Source: JAXLQL01 sp046331625
GTDB lineage: Bacteria; Acidobacteriota; Terriglobia; Bryobacterales; Bryobacteraceae
Direction: 5' to 3'
Assembly: GCA_046331625.1 (NCBI GenBank)
Contig: JAXLQL010000020.1
Span: 62,001-126,000 of the forward strand
Length of the DNA stretch: 64,000 nucleotides
Shown in pieces: positions 35,188 through 47,919 of this stretch (position 1 is the stretch's first letter; each line of letters starts with the position of its first letter). The position numbers were made by a program, and so were the translations under genes. The notes beneath the pieces were generated by a model. That model searched no databases, had not been told where the DNA came from, and saw only the letters and a list, made by a program, of their open reading frames with translations.

Positions 35188-35385
35188 CTACCACGAGATC
35201 TTCGCATCCCGCGCCAAGCGGGTAGCAAGCCCAGGCTTGACGTCTTTCCTCCCGTGGACGGGAACCGAGAGGATCTTCTGCTCACCATCCTTCGCGTAGA
35301 TATGATGGCTCCCCGAAATCCGTTGCAGCTTCCAGCCCTTGGCCTCGAGCAGCCGACAGAGCTCTGGGCCGGATATCGGCCTCAC
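35188..35385 (-). CDS. hicA: HicA-like mRNA interferase toxin
   Basis: 65 residues from GTG 35385, which overlaps the hicB stop (GTGA). Motifs: ISGPELCRLLEAKGWKLQRI and the catalytic GSHHIYAK, then LSVPVHGRKDVKPGLATRLA. HicA has a double-stranded RNA-binding-like fold and cleaves mRNA using the conserved His. The order hicB-hicA with a 4-base overlap makes translation of the toxin depend on the antitoxin gene. The last residues (RDAKISW) are shorter than in many HicA proteins, but the core is complete, so it should be active. Confidence 0.82.
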   Translation of the reverse strand: MRPISGPELCRLLEAKGWKLQRISGSHHIYAKDGEQKILSVPVHGRKDVKPGLATRLARDAKISW

Positions 35386-35591
35386 ACCGCAACATCCAGT
35401 ACTCGGATGTTCGTCTCCGGCTTCGCCCCACGCTCCTCCATCACCGCAACCACGCCGGCGATCGCCTCCCGCACGTTCTCGAGCAACTCGGCCACCGTAT
35501 CGCCTTGCGAATAGCACCCCGGCAATGCGGGGACCTCAGCCCAAAACCCTCCCGCTGGTTCTTCGTGAATCACCACGGCGTAGTTGGTCAC
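35382..35591 (-). CDS. hicB: HicB-like antitoxin
   Basis: 69 residues from GTG 35591 (reads MTNYAVVIHEEP). The partial RNase H-like HicB fold is clear: FWAEVPALPGCYSQGDTVAE followed by LLENVREAIAGVVAVMEERG. A longer upstream frame to 35876 lacks the HicB pattern before this point and overlaps the NACHT remnant, so the GTG is preferred. There is no extra C-terminal DNA-binding domain; autoregulation may come from the HicAB complex. The promoter must lie in the ~60 bases shared with the divergent NACHT remnant. Confidence 0.82.
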   Translation of the reverse strand: MTNYAVVIHEEPAGGFWAEVPALPGCYSQGDTVAELLENVREAIAGVVAVMEERGAKPETNIRVLDVAV

Positions 35592-35629
35592 CCTTCTATT
35601 CTCCCACTTCGTTCGCAGCCAAACCGCCG

Positions 35630-35865
35630 CCCCTTGATACAATGCCGCCATGGCGATCGATATCGCCGCAATCCTCAAACTCGCTCCGTTGGCCAAATCC
35701 GTAGTGGAAGCCCTCGAGGGACCCGGCCGGAAAGCGCTTGGATTCGACGCTTGGTCCAAGGCGGTCGATGCCGCACTGGCGCGCTTCCTCCACCCTAACC
35801 CTGGCGGCGCGCTGTCGCAGCCTACAACCGCAGGCCGTCGTCTCTGGCATGGGCATTGTCCATAG
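35630..35865 (+). pseudogene. Truncated NACHT N-terminal domain copy with the same leader
   Basis: ATG 35650 with the exact leader seen at 30414-30433. The first ~48 residues (MAIDIAAILKLAPLAKSVVE, ALEGPGRKALGFDAWSKAVD, ARFLH) parallel the N-terminus of the NACHT protein at 30434 (MAIDITAVLGKVAASLAKPV, GFDASSRAVKAAVERFLH). After RFLH the sequence becomes unrelated and stops at 35863-35865. It is the relic of a second NACHT gene. The short 71-residue frame might still be expressed. Confidence 0.7.
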
Positions 35866-35914
35866 TCGTTCGGCATCCGAAGTCGTCAGTTGATACTATC
35901 GAAGTGGATTCACG

Positions 35915-36181
35915 ATGAACATCACCCTGAGCCCGCAAACCGAGAAACGCATCACGGAAAAGGTTCGCCAGGGCGGCTTCGACAGCCCCGAATCGGTGAT
36001 CGAACAGGCAGTCACCTTCTTCCTCGACTACGAAGACGACGAGATGACGGACTCCGAGTTCCTCGACGTCAAGGCGGCGATCGAAGAGGGCCTCGAGCAG
36101 GCTGACCGCGGCGAGGGCATCTCACTTGAGGACTTCGACCGTCGCATGCGGGCCAAGTATTGGCATACCGCGTTAGGTTAG
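35915..36181 (+). CDS. ParD-like (CopG/Arc family) antitoxin
   Basis: 88 residues from ATG 35915. Ribbon-helix-helix N-terminus (MNITLSPQTEKRITEKVRQG, FDSPESVIEQAVTFFL), then an acidic toxin-binding tail (AAIEEGLEQADRGEGISLED, FDRRMRAKY). A possible -10 (TACTAT, 35894-35899) lies 15 bases upstream. The partner ParE gene overlaps its end but is broken, so this antitoxin is probably orphaned. A decayed paralogue lies at 34136-34425 after the NACHT gene. Confidence 0.78.
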   Translation: MNITLSPQTEKRITEKVRQGGFDSPESVIEQAVTFFLDYEDDEMTDSEFLDVKAAIEEGLEQADRGEGISLEDFDRRMRAKYWHTALG

Positions 36182-36486
36182 CTGCTGCCTCGAGCCGCCG
36201 ATCACGCAGAATGAATCTATCGGCGAGTCGTCGATGCCGCGCCCGCTGCTGGGCAGGAATGGTACAACCGGCTAATCATACGCCCGATTCGCTGGCAAGC
36301 CTCCCTGAACGGTGCGAAATCGTCACAAGCTCTGCAAAGGGAGGTTGCTTGATCCGCAAGCTGCTCTTAGGGCGCAAGCCCCATGTGTATCGCATCTACT
36401 TCGACATCGTTGACGACACGGTCCGCCTTCTCCACATCCGCCATGGTGCCCGGCGAGAGCCCCGAGCCAAAGACCTCCATCGATAG
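36160..36486 (+). pseudogene. ParE/RelE-like toxin broken by frameshifts
   Basis: The start (TTG 36160, overlapping parD) gives MAYRVRLAAAS; the expected middle (IYRRVVDAAPAAGQEWYNRL) is read in another frame, with a TGA just before it; then SLASLPERCEIV and the well-kept end LLLGRKPHVYRIYFDIVDDT, VRLLHIRHGARREP return to the first frame. These are the conserved parts of ParE/RelE gyrase- or ribosome-targeting toxins. At least two frame changes and one stop make it non-functional, which suggests loss of the toxin while the antitoxin remains. Confidence 0.7.
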
Positions 36487-36777
36487 GCCACTCAAACATC
36501 GAACCTGAAGAGGGTCGATCACGTGTAATTCGAATATTTTTCGCCGCAGCCAATCAGCCCAGTATCAATAGCATACAGACCACCCCACCCCCTCCGATTT
36601 TGCAAAACCCCTTGACACCCCCGCCACCCTGGAACCAGGATGCCGCGCCACGCGCATCCCAGGAACATCATGCGGACCACATGCGCCCACAACACATCGA
36701 TCAGCGAAAACGAAGCCACAACCCTCTTCTTTTCAACACCGCTTCCGGAAACGAAGCCACCGCGCTTAAATAGGAGC

Positions 36778-41155
<4,378 letters not shown>

Positions 41156-41206
41156 ATCCGGCATGCGAATCCACGGCCACCGTCGTCTGTTCCGAACTTG
41201 CCCCGC

Positions 41207-42205
41207 TCACTCCTCTTCGCCCCGGCCCCACCACCACCCATAGAACCCCACCGACACCGCCCACCCCACCACCGCGATCGCAAAAAACCTGGCGTCCTGC
41301 CGCATCAGATTCGACGCTGCGAACGCCGCTACTACCTGCGTCAACCCCGAAGGCAGCAGCGCTCCGTGCACGAATCCCCACTTCTCCTGCGCCACCGGTT
41401 GCCGCACTGAGTGATGATGCCCCACTGCCAGTACAGCCAACGCCGCCGCTAGCCCACTCATCGGATCGAGTCCCGCCGTCAACGCCAACGCCACAGCCAT
41501 GAACGCCATGTCTTTCGCCAACAGGATCCGCCACCCGGAGATCGGCAGCATCCGATATCGCGTGAATCCAGACCGCGCCTCGAGTCCGAACAAACACTGC
41601 GCGTACGTGCTGAGTATGATCACCACCAGCATCGCCACCATGGGGCGAAACTCGGGCTCGGCGGCGGGCCGCAATAACCGAAACGCCACGCCTGACGCGG
41701 CCAGCAGTGCGGCGATCCAGGTATCCAGCACGCACAGCATTTCGCGCAGGTTCTTGCGCATCAGTTGCCCCATTGTGCCCGGTAGCGCGGGGATCCATCG
41801 GAGTAAGTTCACTCGCGGCACGCGCGCCAGAAGCAGTTTCACGCCTTGCACCGCGACCGCTGCTGCCGCTAACTGCAACGCCGCCGCGCGCCCCTTGGAA
41901 AAGAGCACCAGTAATAGAGCCACCCAGGCCACCGGAGTCAGCACCAGGCTCCCTGCCCGCACCGCAAGCCACTCGGCTGGAGTCAGTGGCCACAAGTGCC
42001 GCCGTTCTTCCGGGATCTTCGCCGCGGGTGATGAGCTCAACGGAACCAGCAGAGCGGCCGCGGCCAGCACCATCACAAACATCCCCGCTGGCCCCAGAAA
42101 ATACAGCACCAGTAACAGGTTGTTTCCGCCCACCGAGTGATAGCGTTTTTGCTCCCGGGCAACCAGGCGCCCGAGTGCCTTCAGGACCGCCGCGATCCGA
42201 GCCAT
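41207..42205 (-). CDS. ABC-2-like permease protein
   Basis: 332 residues from ATG 42205 (MARIAAVLKALGRLVAREQK). About six to eight hydrophobic stretches (LLLVLYFLGPAGMFVMVLAA, LVLTPVAWVALLLVLF, MAFMAVALALTAGL, FAIAVVGWAVSVGFYGWWW). It overlaps the end of the ATPase gene by 25 bases, and the two would form an exporter with the ATPase dimer. A continuous frame joins the two genes on the minus strand only because of a frame change in the ATPase; the separate starts given here fit the homology. Substrate unknown. Confidence 0.75.
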   Translation of the reverse strand: MARIAAVLKALGRLVAREQKRYHSVGGNNLLLVLYFLGPAGMFVMVLAAAALLVPLSSSPAAKIPEERRHLWPLTPAEWLAVRAGSLVLTPVAWVALLLVLFSKGRAAALQLAAAAVAVQGVKLLLARVPRVNLLRWIPALPGTMGQLMRKNLREMLCVLDTWIAALLAASGVAFRLLRPAAEPEFRPMVAMLVVIILSTYAQCLFGLEARSGFTRYRMLPISGWRILLAKDMAFMAVALALTAGLDPMSGLAAALAVLAVGHHHSVRQPVAQEKWGFVHGALLPSGLTQVVAAFAASNLMRQDARFFAIAVVGWAVSVGFYGWWWGRGEEE

Positions 42206-42922
42206 GGCAAGTCCAATTGCGGTGGCGCTTCCACCAGATCGAAGTAGTGCTCCTCGAGCGATTCCGGCATTCCGATTGCGCCGAGTCCACACGAGCGCTC
42301 CCTTACGCAGGAAGAGGATCCGCTGCGCGAGAGTCTCCACGATCGGGAGAATGTGCGCTGTCAGCAGGATCGTCACGCCGCGCCGCGCCAGCTCGACGAT
42401 TAGGTTCTGAATCGTGCGAGAGGTCACCGGATCGATCCCCTCGAACGGCTCGTCCAAAAACAAAACCCGAGGATCATGTATCAGGGCCAGCGCAAGCGCG
42501 GTCTTCTTGCGCATCCCGTGCGAGCACTCCCCAGCGAACGTGTCACGGCCATTTTCGAGCGCCAGCGTGTGGATGAGATCGTCCGCGCGCTTGCGGCGCT
42601 CGGTTGCCGGGATGCCGTAGACCGAGCCCGCCAGGTCGAGATGCTCGCTCACGGTCAGCATATCGAACAGGCCGAGGTTTTCCGGCACCACGCCGATCGC
42701 CTGCTTCACCTGATCCGGCTGCTTCGCCACATCGAGTCCGGCCACAGCAGCCGCCCCACTGCTCGGAGCGAGCAACCCCGTCAGCATCTTCACGATCGTC
42801 GACTTGCCCGCTCCGTTCGGACCGAGCAGCGCGCAAATCGAGCCACTCGCGATCTCGAACGAGACCTTGTCCACGGCCGTGAAGTCGTCGAACCGGCGCG
42901 TCAGTTCTTTCGAGGAAATCAT
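42181..42922 (-). CDS. ABC transporter ATP-binding protein, one apparent frameshift
   Basis: Starts at ATG 42922 (MISSKELTRRFDDFTAVDKV) and overlaps the mnmG stop by 4 bases. Walker A LLGPNGAGKST, Q-loop GVVPENLGLFD, signature SHGMRKKTALALAL (LSxGQ-like part degenerate), Walker B RVLFLDEPFEGIDP, H-loop LLTAHIL. The homologous end (ESLEEHYFDLVEAPP to LPWLGSRRS) is in a different frame from the rest; the shift falls at about 42270-42297. It couples ATP hydrolysis to the permease encoded next. The mnmG-ABC order suggests one transcript. Confidence 0.78.
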
Positions 42923-44769
42923 CGTTCCAAACTCAGATAGACGTCGAGCACGGCAATTGCGGCCGGCGTCACTCCCGGAATTCTCGCTGCTTGCCCCAGC
43001 GTCTCTGGCCCAACGCGCTCCAGCTTCTCGCGGATCTCGCGCGACAACCCTGGAATCCCGCCATAAGCGAAGCCAGCCGGAATCGGCCGCCGTTCGGCGT
43101 CTTTGAGGCGCCCGATCTGGCGCTCCTGTTGCGAGATGTAGCCCGCGTACTTGAGCTCGGTCTCGACAGTCGCGAGCACGTTCGCGAGCGGTGGTTCGCC
43201 CAGCGCCTCGGCGATCCACCCGCGCAGATGCGCGATGCCGGCCTCGGGTCGCCGCACCCACACTGCGAGCGTGGGCCGCTCGTCAATGGCGAATGAGTAC
43301 GAGGGCAGCCGCGCTGGATCCACGCGAGTGCGATTCATCCAATCGAGGATGCGCGCCTTCTGCGATTGCTTGCGCTCATAGCGCTCCCACCGATCGTCAC
43401 GCACCAAGCCCACGCGCCGCCCGAGCGGAGTCAACCGGTCATCGGCGTTGTCGATCCGCAGATGCAAGCGGAACTCGGCGCGCGAGGTGAACATGCGATA
43501 CGGCTCATCGGCGCCCTTGGTAATCAGGTCGTCGATCAGGATCCCCGCATAGCCTTCTGTGCGCCCCACCACCACCGGATCGAGTCCGCCGAGCTTGCAC
43601 GCCGCGTTGATCCCGGCGAGGATCCCCTGACAAGCCGCTTCTTCGTAACCCGAGGTCCCATTGATCTGCCCGGCCAGAAACAGCCCCGGAATCTTTTTTA
43701 CTTCAAGCGTGTGCAAGAGCTCGCGCGGATCGATGGCGTCATATTCGATCGCATATCCGGGCCGGATCATCTCCGCATTCTCGAGCCCAGGAATCGATTC
43801 GATCATCGCCGCCTGCACGTCGATCGGCATGCTGGTCGACATGCCGTTCACGTAGACCTCGTTCGTGTCGAGCCCCTCGGGTTCGAGGAAAATCTGGTGC
43901 CGGCCCTTGTCGGGGAACTTCATGAACTTGTCCTCGATCGAAGGACAATACCGCGGACCGATCCCTTCGATCTGTCCGCTATAGAGCGGTGAGCGTGAGA
44001 TCGCCGCCGTCAAAACATCTTTGGTGCGATCCGTGGTGTAGCCGATGAAGCACTCCACTTGCTTGCGCTCGATGCGATCGGTGAGGAACGAAAACGGCGT
44101 CGGCTCGTCATCGCCCTTTTGTGGCTCGAATTGTCGCCAGTCGATGGTTCGCCCATCCAGCCGCGGAGGCGTGCCCGTCTTGAGGCGGGTCCATTGGAGT
44201 CCGCTCGAGCGGAGTCGATCGCCCAGCAATTGCGAGGGCGCTTCGCCATTGCGGCCGCAACTGTACTTGGTCTCGCCCACGTGCGCGAGCCCGTTGAGGA
44301 ACGTGCCGGTGGTGATGATCACCACACCCGCACGCACTTCGCGCCCATCGCGCAGCGCCACGCCACACACGCGCCGGCCGTCGTCGAACACCAGCGCTGC
44401 TACTTCCGCCTGCACGATCCGCAGGTTCGGCTCGCGCTCGAGCACCTCGCGCATGCGCACGCGGTACTGCTTCTTATCGCATTGCGCACGCGGCGACCAC
44501 ACCGCCGGACCGCGGCTCGTATTCAGCAGCCGGAACTGGATCCCCACCGCATCGGTCACCTCGCCCATCACGCCGCCGAGCGCATCCACTTCACGCACCA
44601 GGTGTCCCTTGGCAATGCCGCCGATCGCCGGGTTGCACGACATCTGCGCGATGAGGTCGAGATTCATCGTCACCATCGCCGTGCGCAGCCCCATGCGTGC
44701 GCACGCCCGCGCCGCTTCGCAGCCTGCGTGGCCGGCGCCGACAATGATCACGTCGTAAGAGGCGGGCAT
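42919..44769 (-). CDS. mnmG: tRNA uridine-5-carboxymethylaminomethyl modification enzyme MnmG (GidA)
   Basis: 616 residues, normal length. FAD-binding VIIVGAGHAGCEAARACARM, CNPAIGGIAKGHLVREVDAL, GVVIITTGTFLNGL, the MnmG-specific DRIERKQVECFIGYTTD segment with the catalytic Cys nearby, and the C-terminal domain (AGYISQQERQIGRL, IPGLSREIREKLERV). With MnmE it builds the cmnm5 group on U34 of several tRNAs in the cytoplasm. The downstream ABC genes overlap it by 4 bases; mnmE and rsmG are not nearby. Confidence 0.96.
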   Translation of the reverse strand: MPASYDVIIVGAGHAGCEAARACARMGLRTAMVTMNLDLIAQMSCNPAIGGIAKGHLVREVDALGGVMGEVTDAVGIQFRLLNTSRGPAVWSPRAQCDKKQYRVRMREVLEREPNLRIVQAEVAALVFDDGRRVCGVALRDGREVRAGVVIITTGTFLNGLAHVGETKYSCGRNGEAPSQLLGDRLRSSGLQWTRLKTGTPPRLDGRTIDWRQFEPQKGDDEPTPFSFLTDRIERKQVECFIGYTTDRTKDVLTAAISRSPLYSGQIEGIGPRYCPSIEDKFMKFPDKGRHQIFLEPEGLDTNEVYVNGMSTSMPIDVQAAMIESIPGLENAEMIRPGYAIEYDAIDPRELLHTLEVKKIPGLFLAGQINGTSGYEEAACQGILAGINAACKLGGLDPVVVGRTEGYAGILIDDLITKGADEPYRMFTSRAEFRLHLRIDNADDRLTPLGRRVGLVRDDRWERYERKQSQKARILDWMNRTRVDPARLPSYSFAIDERPTLAVWVRRPEAGIAHLRGWIAEALGEPPLANVLATVETELKYAGYISQQERQIGRLKDAERRPIPAGFAYGGIPGLSREIREKLERVGPETLGQAARIPGVTPAAIAVLDVYLSLER

Positions 44770-44845
44770 GGGGATGGAAGGGGTGTTCGTTTCATTTTAC
44801 TGTGGAGCCGGGCTTGCGCTTGTTCGGCGGTGCTGGTATTCTCCT

Positions 44846-44860
44846 GTAGGTAAACTAAAG
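44846..44860. promoter_or_regulatory. Imperfect palindrome upstream of padR, possible PadR operator
   Basis: GTAGGTAAACTAAAG holds the imperfect palindrome TAGGTAAACTA, 12 bases before ATG 44872. PadR regulators usually bind AT-rich palindromes in their own promoter region. A ribosome site (AAAGGAA) overlaps its right end. The assignment is tentative. Confidence 0.3.
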
Positions 44861-44871
44861 GAACGCTGCCA

Positions 44872-45195
44872 ATGCCTCGTGAAATCCTTCCTGGCACTCT
44901 GGACCTCATGGTCCTCAAATCGCTCGACACCGTAGGCTCGATGCACGGCTACGGCATCGCGCAACGCATCATCCAGATCTCAGACGGCATTCTCGATCTC
45001 AACCAGGGCTCGCTCTACCCGGCTCTCCTCAAGATGGAACAGCGCGGCTGGATCTCCAGCGCTTACGGGCAGTCAGACAACAATCGCCGCGCGCGCTTCT
45101 ACTCGTTGACGGCGGCCGGGCGGCGGCGCCTCAAGGTCGAAATCGAAGAGTGGCTCGGAACGGTTCGAATCATGGCGCGTTTGCTGGAGGCTTGA
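44872..45195 (+). CDS. PadR-family transcriptional regulator
   Basis: 107 residues. The whole protein is a PadR winged helix: ILPGTLDLMVLKSLDTVGSM, HGYGIAQRIIQISDGILDLN, QGSLYPALLKMEQRGWISS, ARFYSLTAAGRRRLKVEIEE. In Acidobacteria such PadR genes nearly always precede an ADOP permease, as here with only a 4-base gap, and probably repress the pair until an inducer binds. Confidence 0.92.
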   Translation: MPREILPGTLDLMVLKSLDTVGSMHGYGIAQRIIQISDGILDLNQGSLYPALLKMEQRGWISSAYGQSDNNRRARFYSLTAAGRRRLKVEIEEWLGTVRIMARLLEA

Positions 45196-45199
45196 AACC

Positions 45200-47821
45200 A
45201 TGCGCGAATTGCTGACACGTTTGCTCCATTCCTTTCGGCGGCGGCAATCGGACGATCGCATCGCCGAAGAGACGGCATTTCATCTCGACATGCTCGAAGC
45301 CGAGTATCGCGCGAAAGGCCTCGGCCCTTCTCAAGCGCGCGACGCCGCACGCAGAGAGTTCGGCGGACTCACGCAAATGCAGGATCAGTTTCGCGACCAG
45401 GCGAGTCTGCCTTGGCTCGACGCCCTTCTTCGCGATCTCGCATTCGCGCTCCGGTCATTTTCGAAGACTCCCGGCACCACGGCGCTCATCGTCATGACGC
45501 TTGCTCTCGGCATCGGAGCGAACACGGCGGTCTTCAGCCTCTTGCATGAACTCCTGCTGCGTCCTCTGCCGTTTGAAAATGCCGGCCGGCTGGTGACGGT
45601 CGGCAGAAGGTGGCCGGAAGGAGTCGGAGCGGTCACGCCAAAGGAGTTCGTTCTGATCCGCGACCACGCAAAGAGCTTCGAAGCCGTGGGCCTCCGGTTC
45701 ATGTACAAAGGCGAGAACGTGGAAACGCCCGGAATGGCGCGCCACGAGAAGGCGTTGCGAGTTTCAGATGGATACTTCGGCGTTCGTTCCGCCCAAGCGT
45801 TTCTGGGGCGAACCTTCCTCGCCGAAGAAGACGTGCCGCATGGCCCGAACGTAGCGATCCTCAGTTTCGCGTTCTGGCAGGAAGCCTTCCAGGGCGACGC
45901 AGCGATGCTCGGGCGCGCGATTCGGATCGGCGGAGTTCCGCACACAGTAATCGGCGTCATGCCCGCGGACTACGATCCGGCGGACCAAGCGCGATTGTGG
46001 TTGCCGCTCCAAAACGCGGGCACCGGCAATGACAATAACTACGGGATGTCGGCGCGGCTGCGGCCCGAGGTGACGGCGGAGCAAGCATCGGCGGAAGTGG
46101 ATGCGCTCTTCAGGGAACAACTCGACCGTGGCCGCGTCCAGCGCCTGCCCGCCGCAGTGGTCTCCATGCGTGAGGACCAGGCATCTGAGTTCCGGCAACC
46201 TATCCTGCTCCTCTATGGCGGCGTCTGCATCGTGCTGCTCGTGGCTTGCCTCAACGTCGCGAATCTCTTGGTCGCCAGGTCCGCCGCTCGGGAAAAGGAG
46301 ATCGCGGTGCGCGCTGCAATCGGCGCCGGCCGCGGCCGCATTGTGCGCCAAGTGCTCACCGAAAGCGTGTTGCTCTCGGCTTTCGGATGCCTGGCGGGCC
46401 TCGCCATCGGCAAGTTGTTTCTCTGGGTTCTCACGAGCCTGATTCCTTACCGCGAGTTTCAGCATGTGGAGCTATCGCGATTCGCGCTTCTATGGACCAT
46501 CGGCATTTCCTTCGCTGCCGGCGTGGCTTTCGGCCTCGCGCCCGTGCGGCATTCGATCCGCCTGCGGCTTGCCGACGCGCTCAAGGTGGCAAGCGGACGT
46601 GCGTCCGCGGCACGCTCCGCTCTGCGGATGCGACAGATCCTCGTGGTCAGCCAGGTGTCCCTTTCAACCATCCTGCTTGCGATGGCGGGACTGCTCATCC
46701 ACACCATCCTGAATCTGCGCGCCGTTGATTTGGGATTCGATCCACGCGGAGTCATGACCGCGCCGATGACGCTCAATGCCGACAAGCTCGCCGACAAGGA
46801 CTCGCTGCTGACGTACTATCGCCAAGCAGTGGATCGCGTGCGCCAAGTCCCCGGTATCAAGAGCGTCGCCATCACCACGCAGTTACCTGTGCAAGGCCAG
46901 TTCAATCTTCCGTTTGAGTTGCTCGACTCCCCGTCGCTACGCGGGCCCCGAGGGATGCAGGCGCGCATTCAGACCGTGGACACGTTTCGAACACTCGGCA
47001 TGCGGATCGTGCGCGGGCGCGATTTCGAGCTTTCCGATCAAACGTCGTCTTCGCCTGTCGCGGTAGTGAACGAAGCTTTCGCGAAACGCTATTTCGCGGG
47101 AAGGGAAGTGCTCGGCCAACGCTTCACGGCGAAGCCCCTGGGGACTCCGGATGTCTGGTCGATCGTTGGCGTCGTCAATGACGTCCACGAAACCGGTATT
47201 CGCAGCGCGGCGCCTCCCGTGATCTATCTCCTGATGGATCAGGCGCCTCTTCGCATGCTCCAGATCGTGCATTCCTTCATTCCGGCCAAGTGGGTGATGC
47301 GGATGCAGCCTGGTGCGGGCATGAACGCCGCGGCCGAGGTCCGCCGAGCAGCCGGATCGCTCGACGCCACCCAGCCCTTCCAGGAATTCGTATGGATGGA
47401 CACGATTGTCTCAGCCACCATGAACATAGAGCGCTTTCTCGGGATGCTACTCGGAGCATTCGGACTGCTGACACTCATCATGGTCGCCAGCGGACTCTAC
47501 GGGACTCTTGCGTACTCGGTGGAACAACGCAGACTCGAGATCGGTGTCCGCGTGGCGTTGGGCGCGGTGGCGTCGGATGTCGCTGGCATGATCGTGGGAA
47601 GCGCGTTGAAGCAGGTGGGAATGGGCCTGGCATTGGGGCTCGCGGGCAGCTACGCCACATCCAAAGCACTGCGGAGCCTGCTGTTCCAGATCGAGCCTCT
47701 CGATGTGGCCAGCCTCGTGGCTGCGGCTGGGGCGTTGCTTCTGGTGGGCGCAATTGCCGCCGCTGGGCCGAGCCTCATGGCCGTGCGCACCGATCCGATC
47801 CGGAGTCTCCGCACAGAATAA
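45200..47821 (+). CDS. ADOP-type ABC permease (MacB-like, duplicated FtsX)
   Basis: 873 residues. An N-terminal soluble prefix (DDRIAEETAFHLDMLEAEYR) unique to the acidobacterial 'duplicated orphan permease' group, then a first helix and MacB-like periplasmic domain (GIGANTAVFSLLHELLLRPL, PADYDPADQARLWLP), FtsX helices (VLLVACLNVANLLVARSAAR), and a second copy of periplasmic domain plus FtsX (LGMLLGAFGLLTLIMVASGL, YGTLAYSVEQRRLEIGVRVA). No ATPase gene lies alongside, as is typical of ADOP genes. Role: efflux or envelope stress, not settled. Regulated with padR. Confidence 0.92.
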   Translation: MRELLTRLLHSFRRRQSDDRIAEETAFHLDMLEAEYRAKGLGPSQARDAARREFGGLTQMQDQFRDQASLPWLDALLRDLAFALRSFSKTPGTTALIVMTLALGIGANTAVFSLLHELLLRPLPFENAGRLVTVGRRWPEGVGAVTPKEFVLIRDHAKSFEAVGLRFMYKGENVETPGMARHEKALRVSDGYFGVRSAQAFLGRTFLAEEDVPHGPNVAILSFAFWQEAFQGDAAMLGRAIRIGGVPHTVIGVMPADYDPADQARLWLPLQNAGTGNDNNYGMSARLRPEVTAEQASAEVDALFREQLDRGRVQRLPAAVVSMREDQASEFRQPILLLYGGVCIVLLVACLNVANLLVARSAAREKEIAVRAAIGAGRGRIVRQVLTESVLLSAFGCLAGLAIGKLFLWVLTSLIPYREFQHVELSRFALLWTIGISFAAGVAFGLAPVRHSIRLRLADALKVASGRASAARSALRMRQILVVSQVSLSTILLAMAGLLIHTILNLRAVDLGFDPRGVMTAPMTLNADKLADKDSLLTYYRQAVDRVRQVPGIKSVAITTQLPVQGQFNLPFELLDSPSLRGPRGMQARIQTVDTFRTLGMRIVRGRDFELSDQTSSSPVAVVNEAFAKRYFAGREVLGQRFTAKPLGTPDVWSIVGVVNDVHETGIRSAAPPVIYLLMDQAPLRMLQIVHSFIPAKWVMRMQPGAGMNAAAEVRRAAGSLDATQPFQEFVWMDTIVSATMNIERFLGMLLGAFGLLTLIMVASGLYGTLAYSVEQRRLEIGVRVALGAVASDVAGMIVGSALKQVGMGLALGLAGSYATSKALRSLLFQIEPLDVASLVAAAGALLLVGAIAAAGPSLMAVRTDPIRSLRTE

Positions 47822-47919
47822 AGTTCGCGCCACCCGGCGGGCCCCTGCACCCTGAAGGCTGCCATTGTCGCGTTTCTCTCAGGCGGATCCCCGAGAGCGC
47901 CGCGAGAAAGGACCGAGCC

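Noticed and set aside
41207..43261. 684-codon frame as a natural ABC fusion protein
   Set aside because: The first ~110 codons are read antiparallel to mnmG's conserved frame, and the permease and ATPase each have their own homologous starts and stops.
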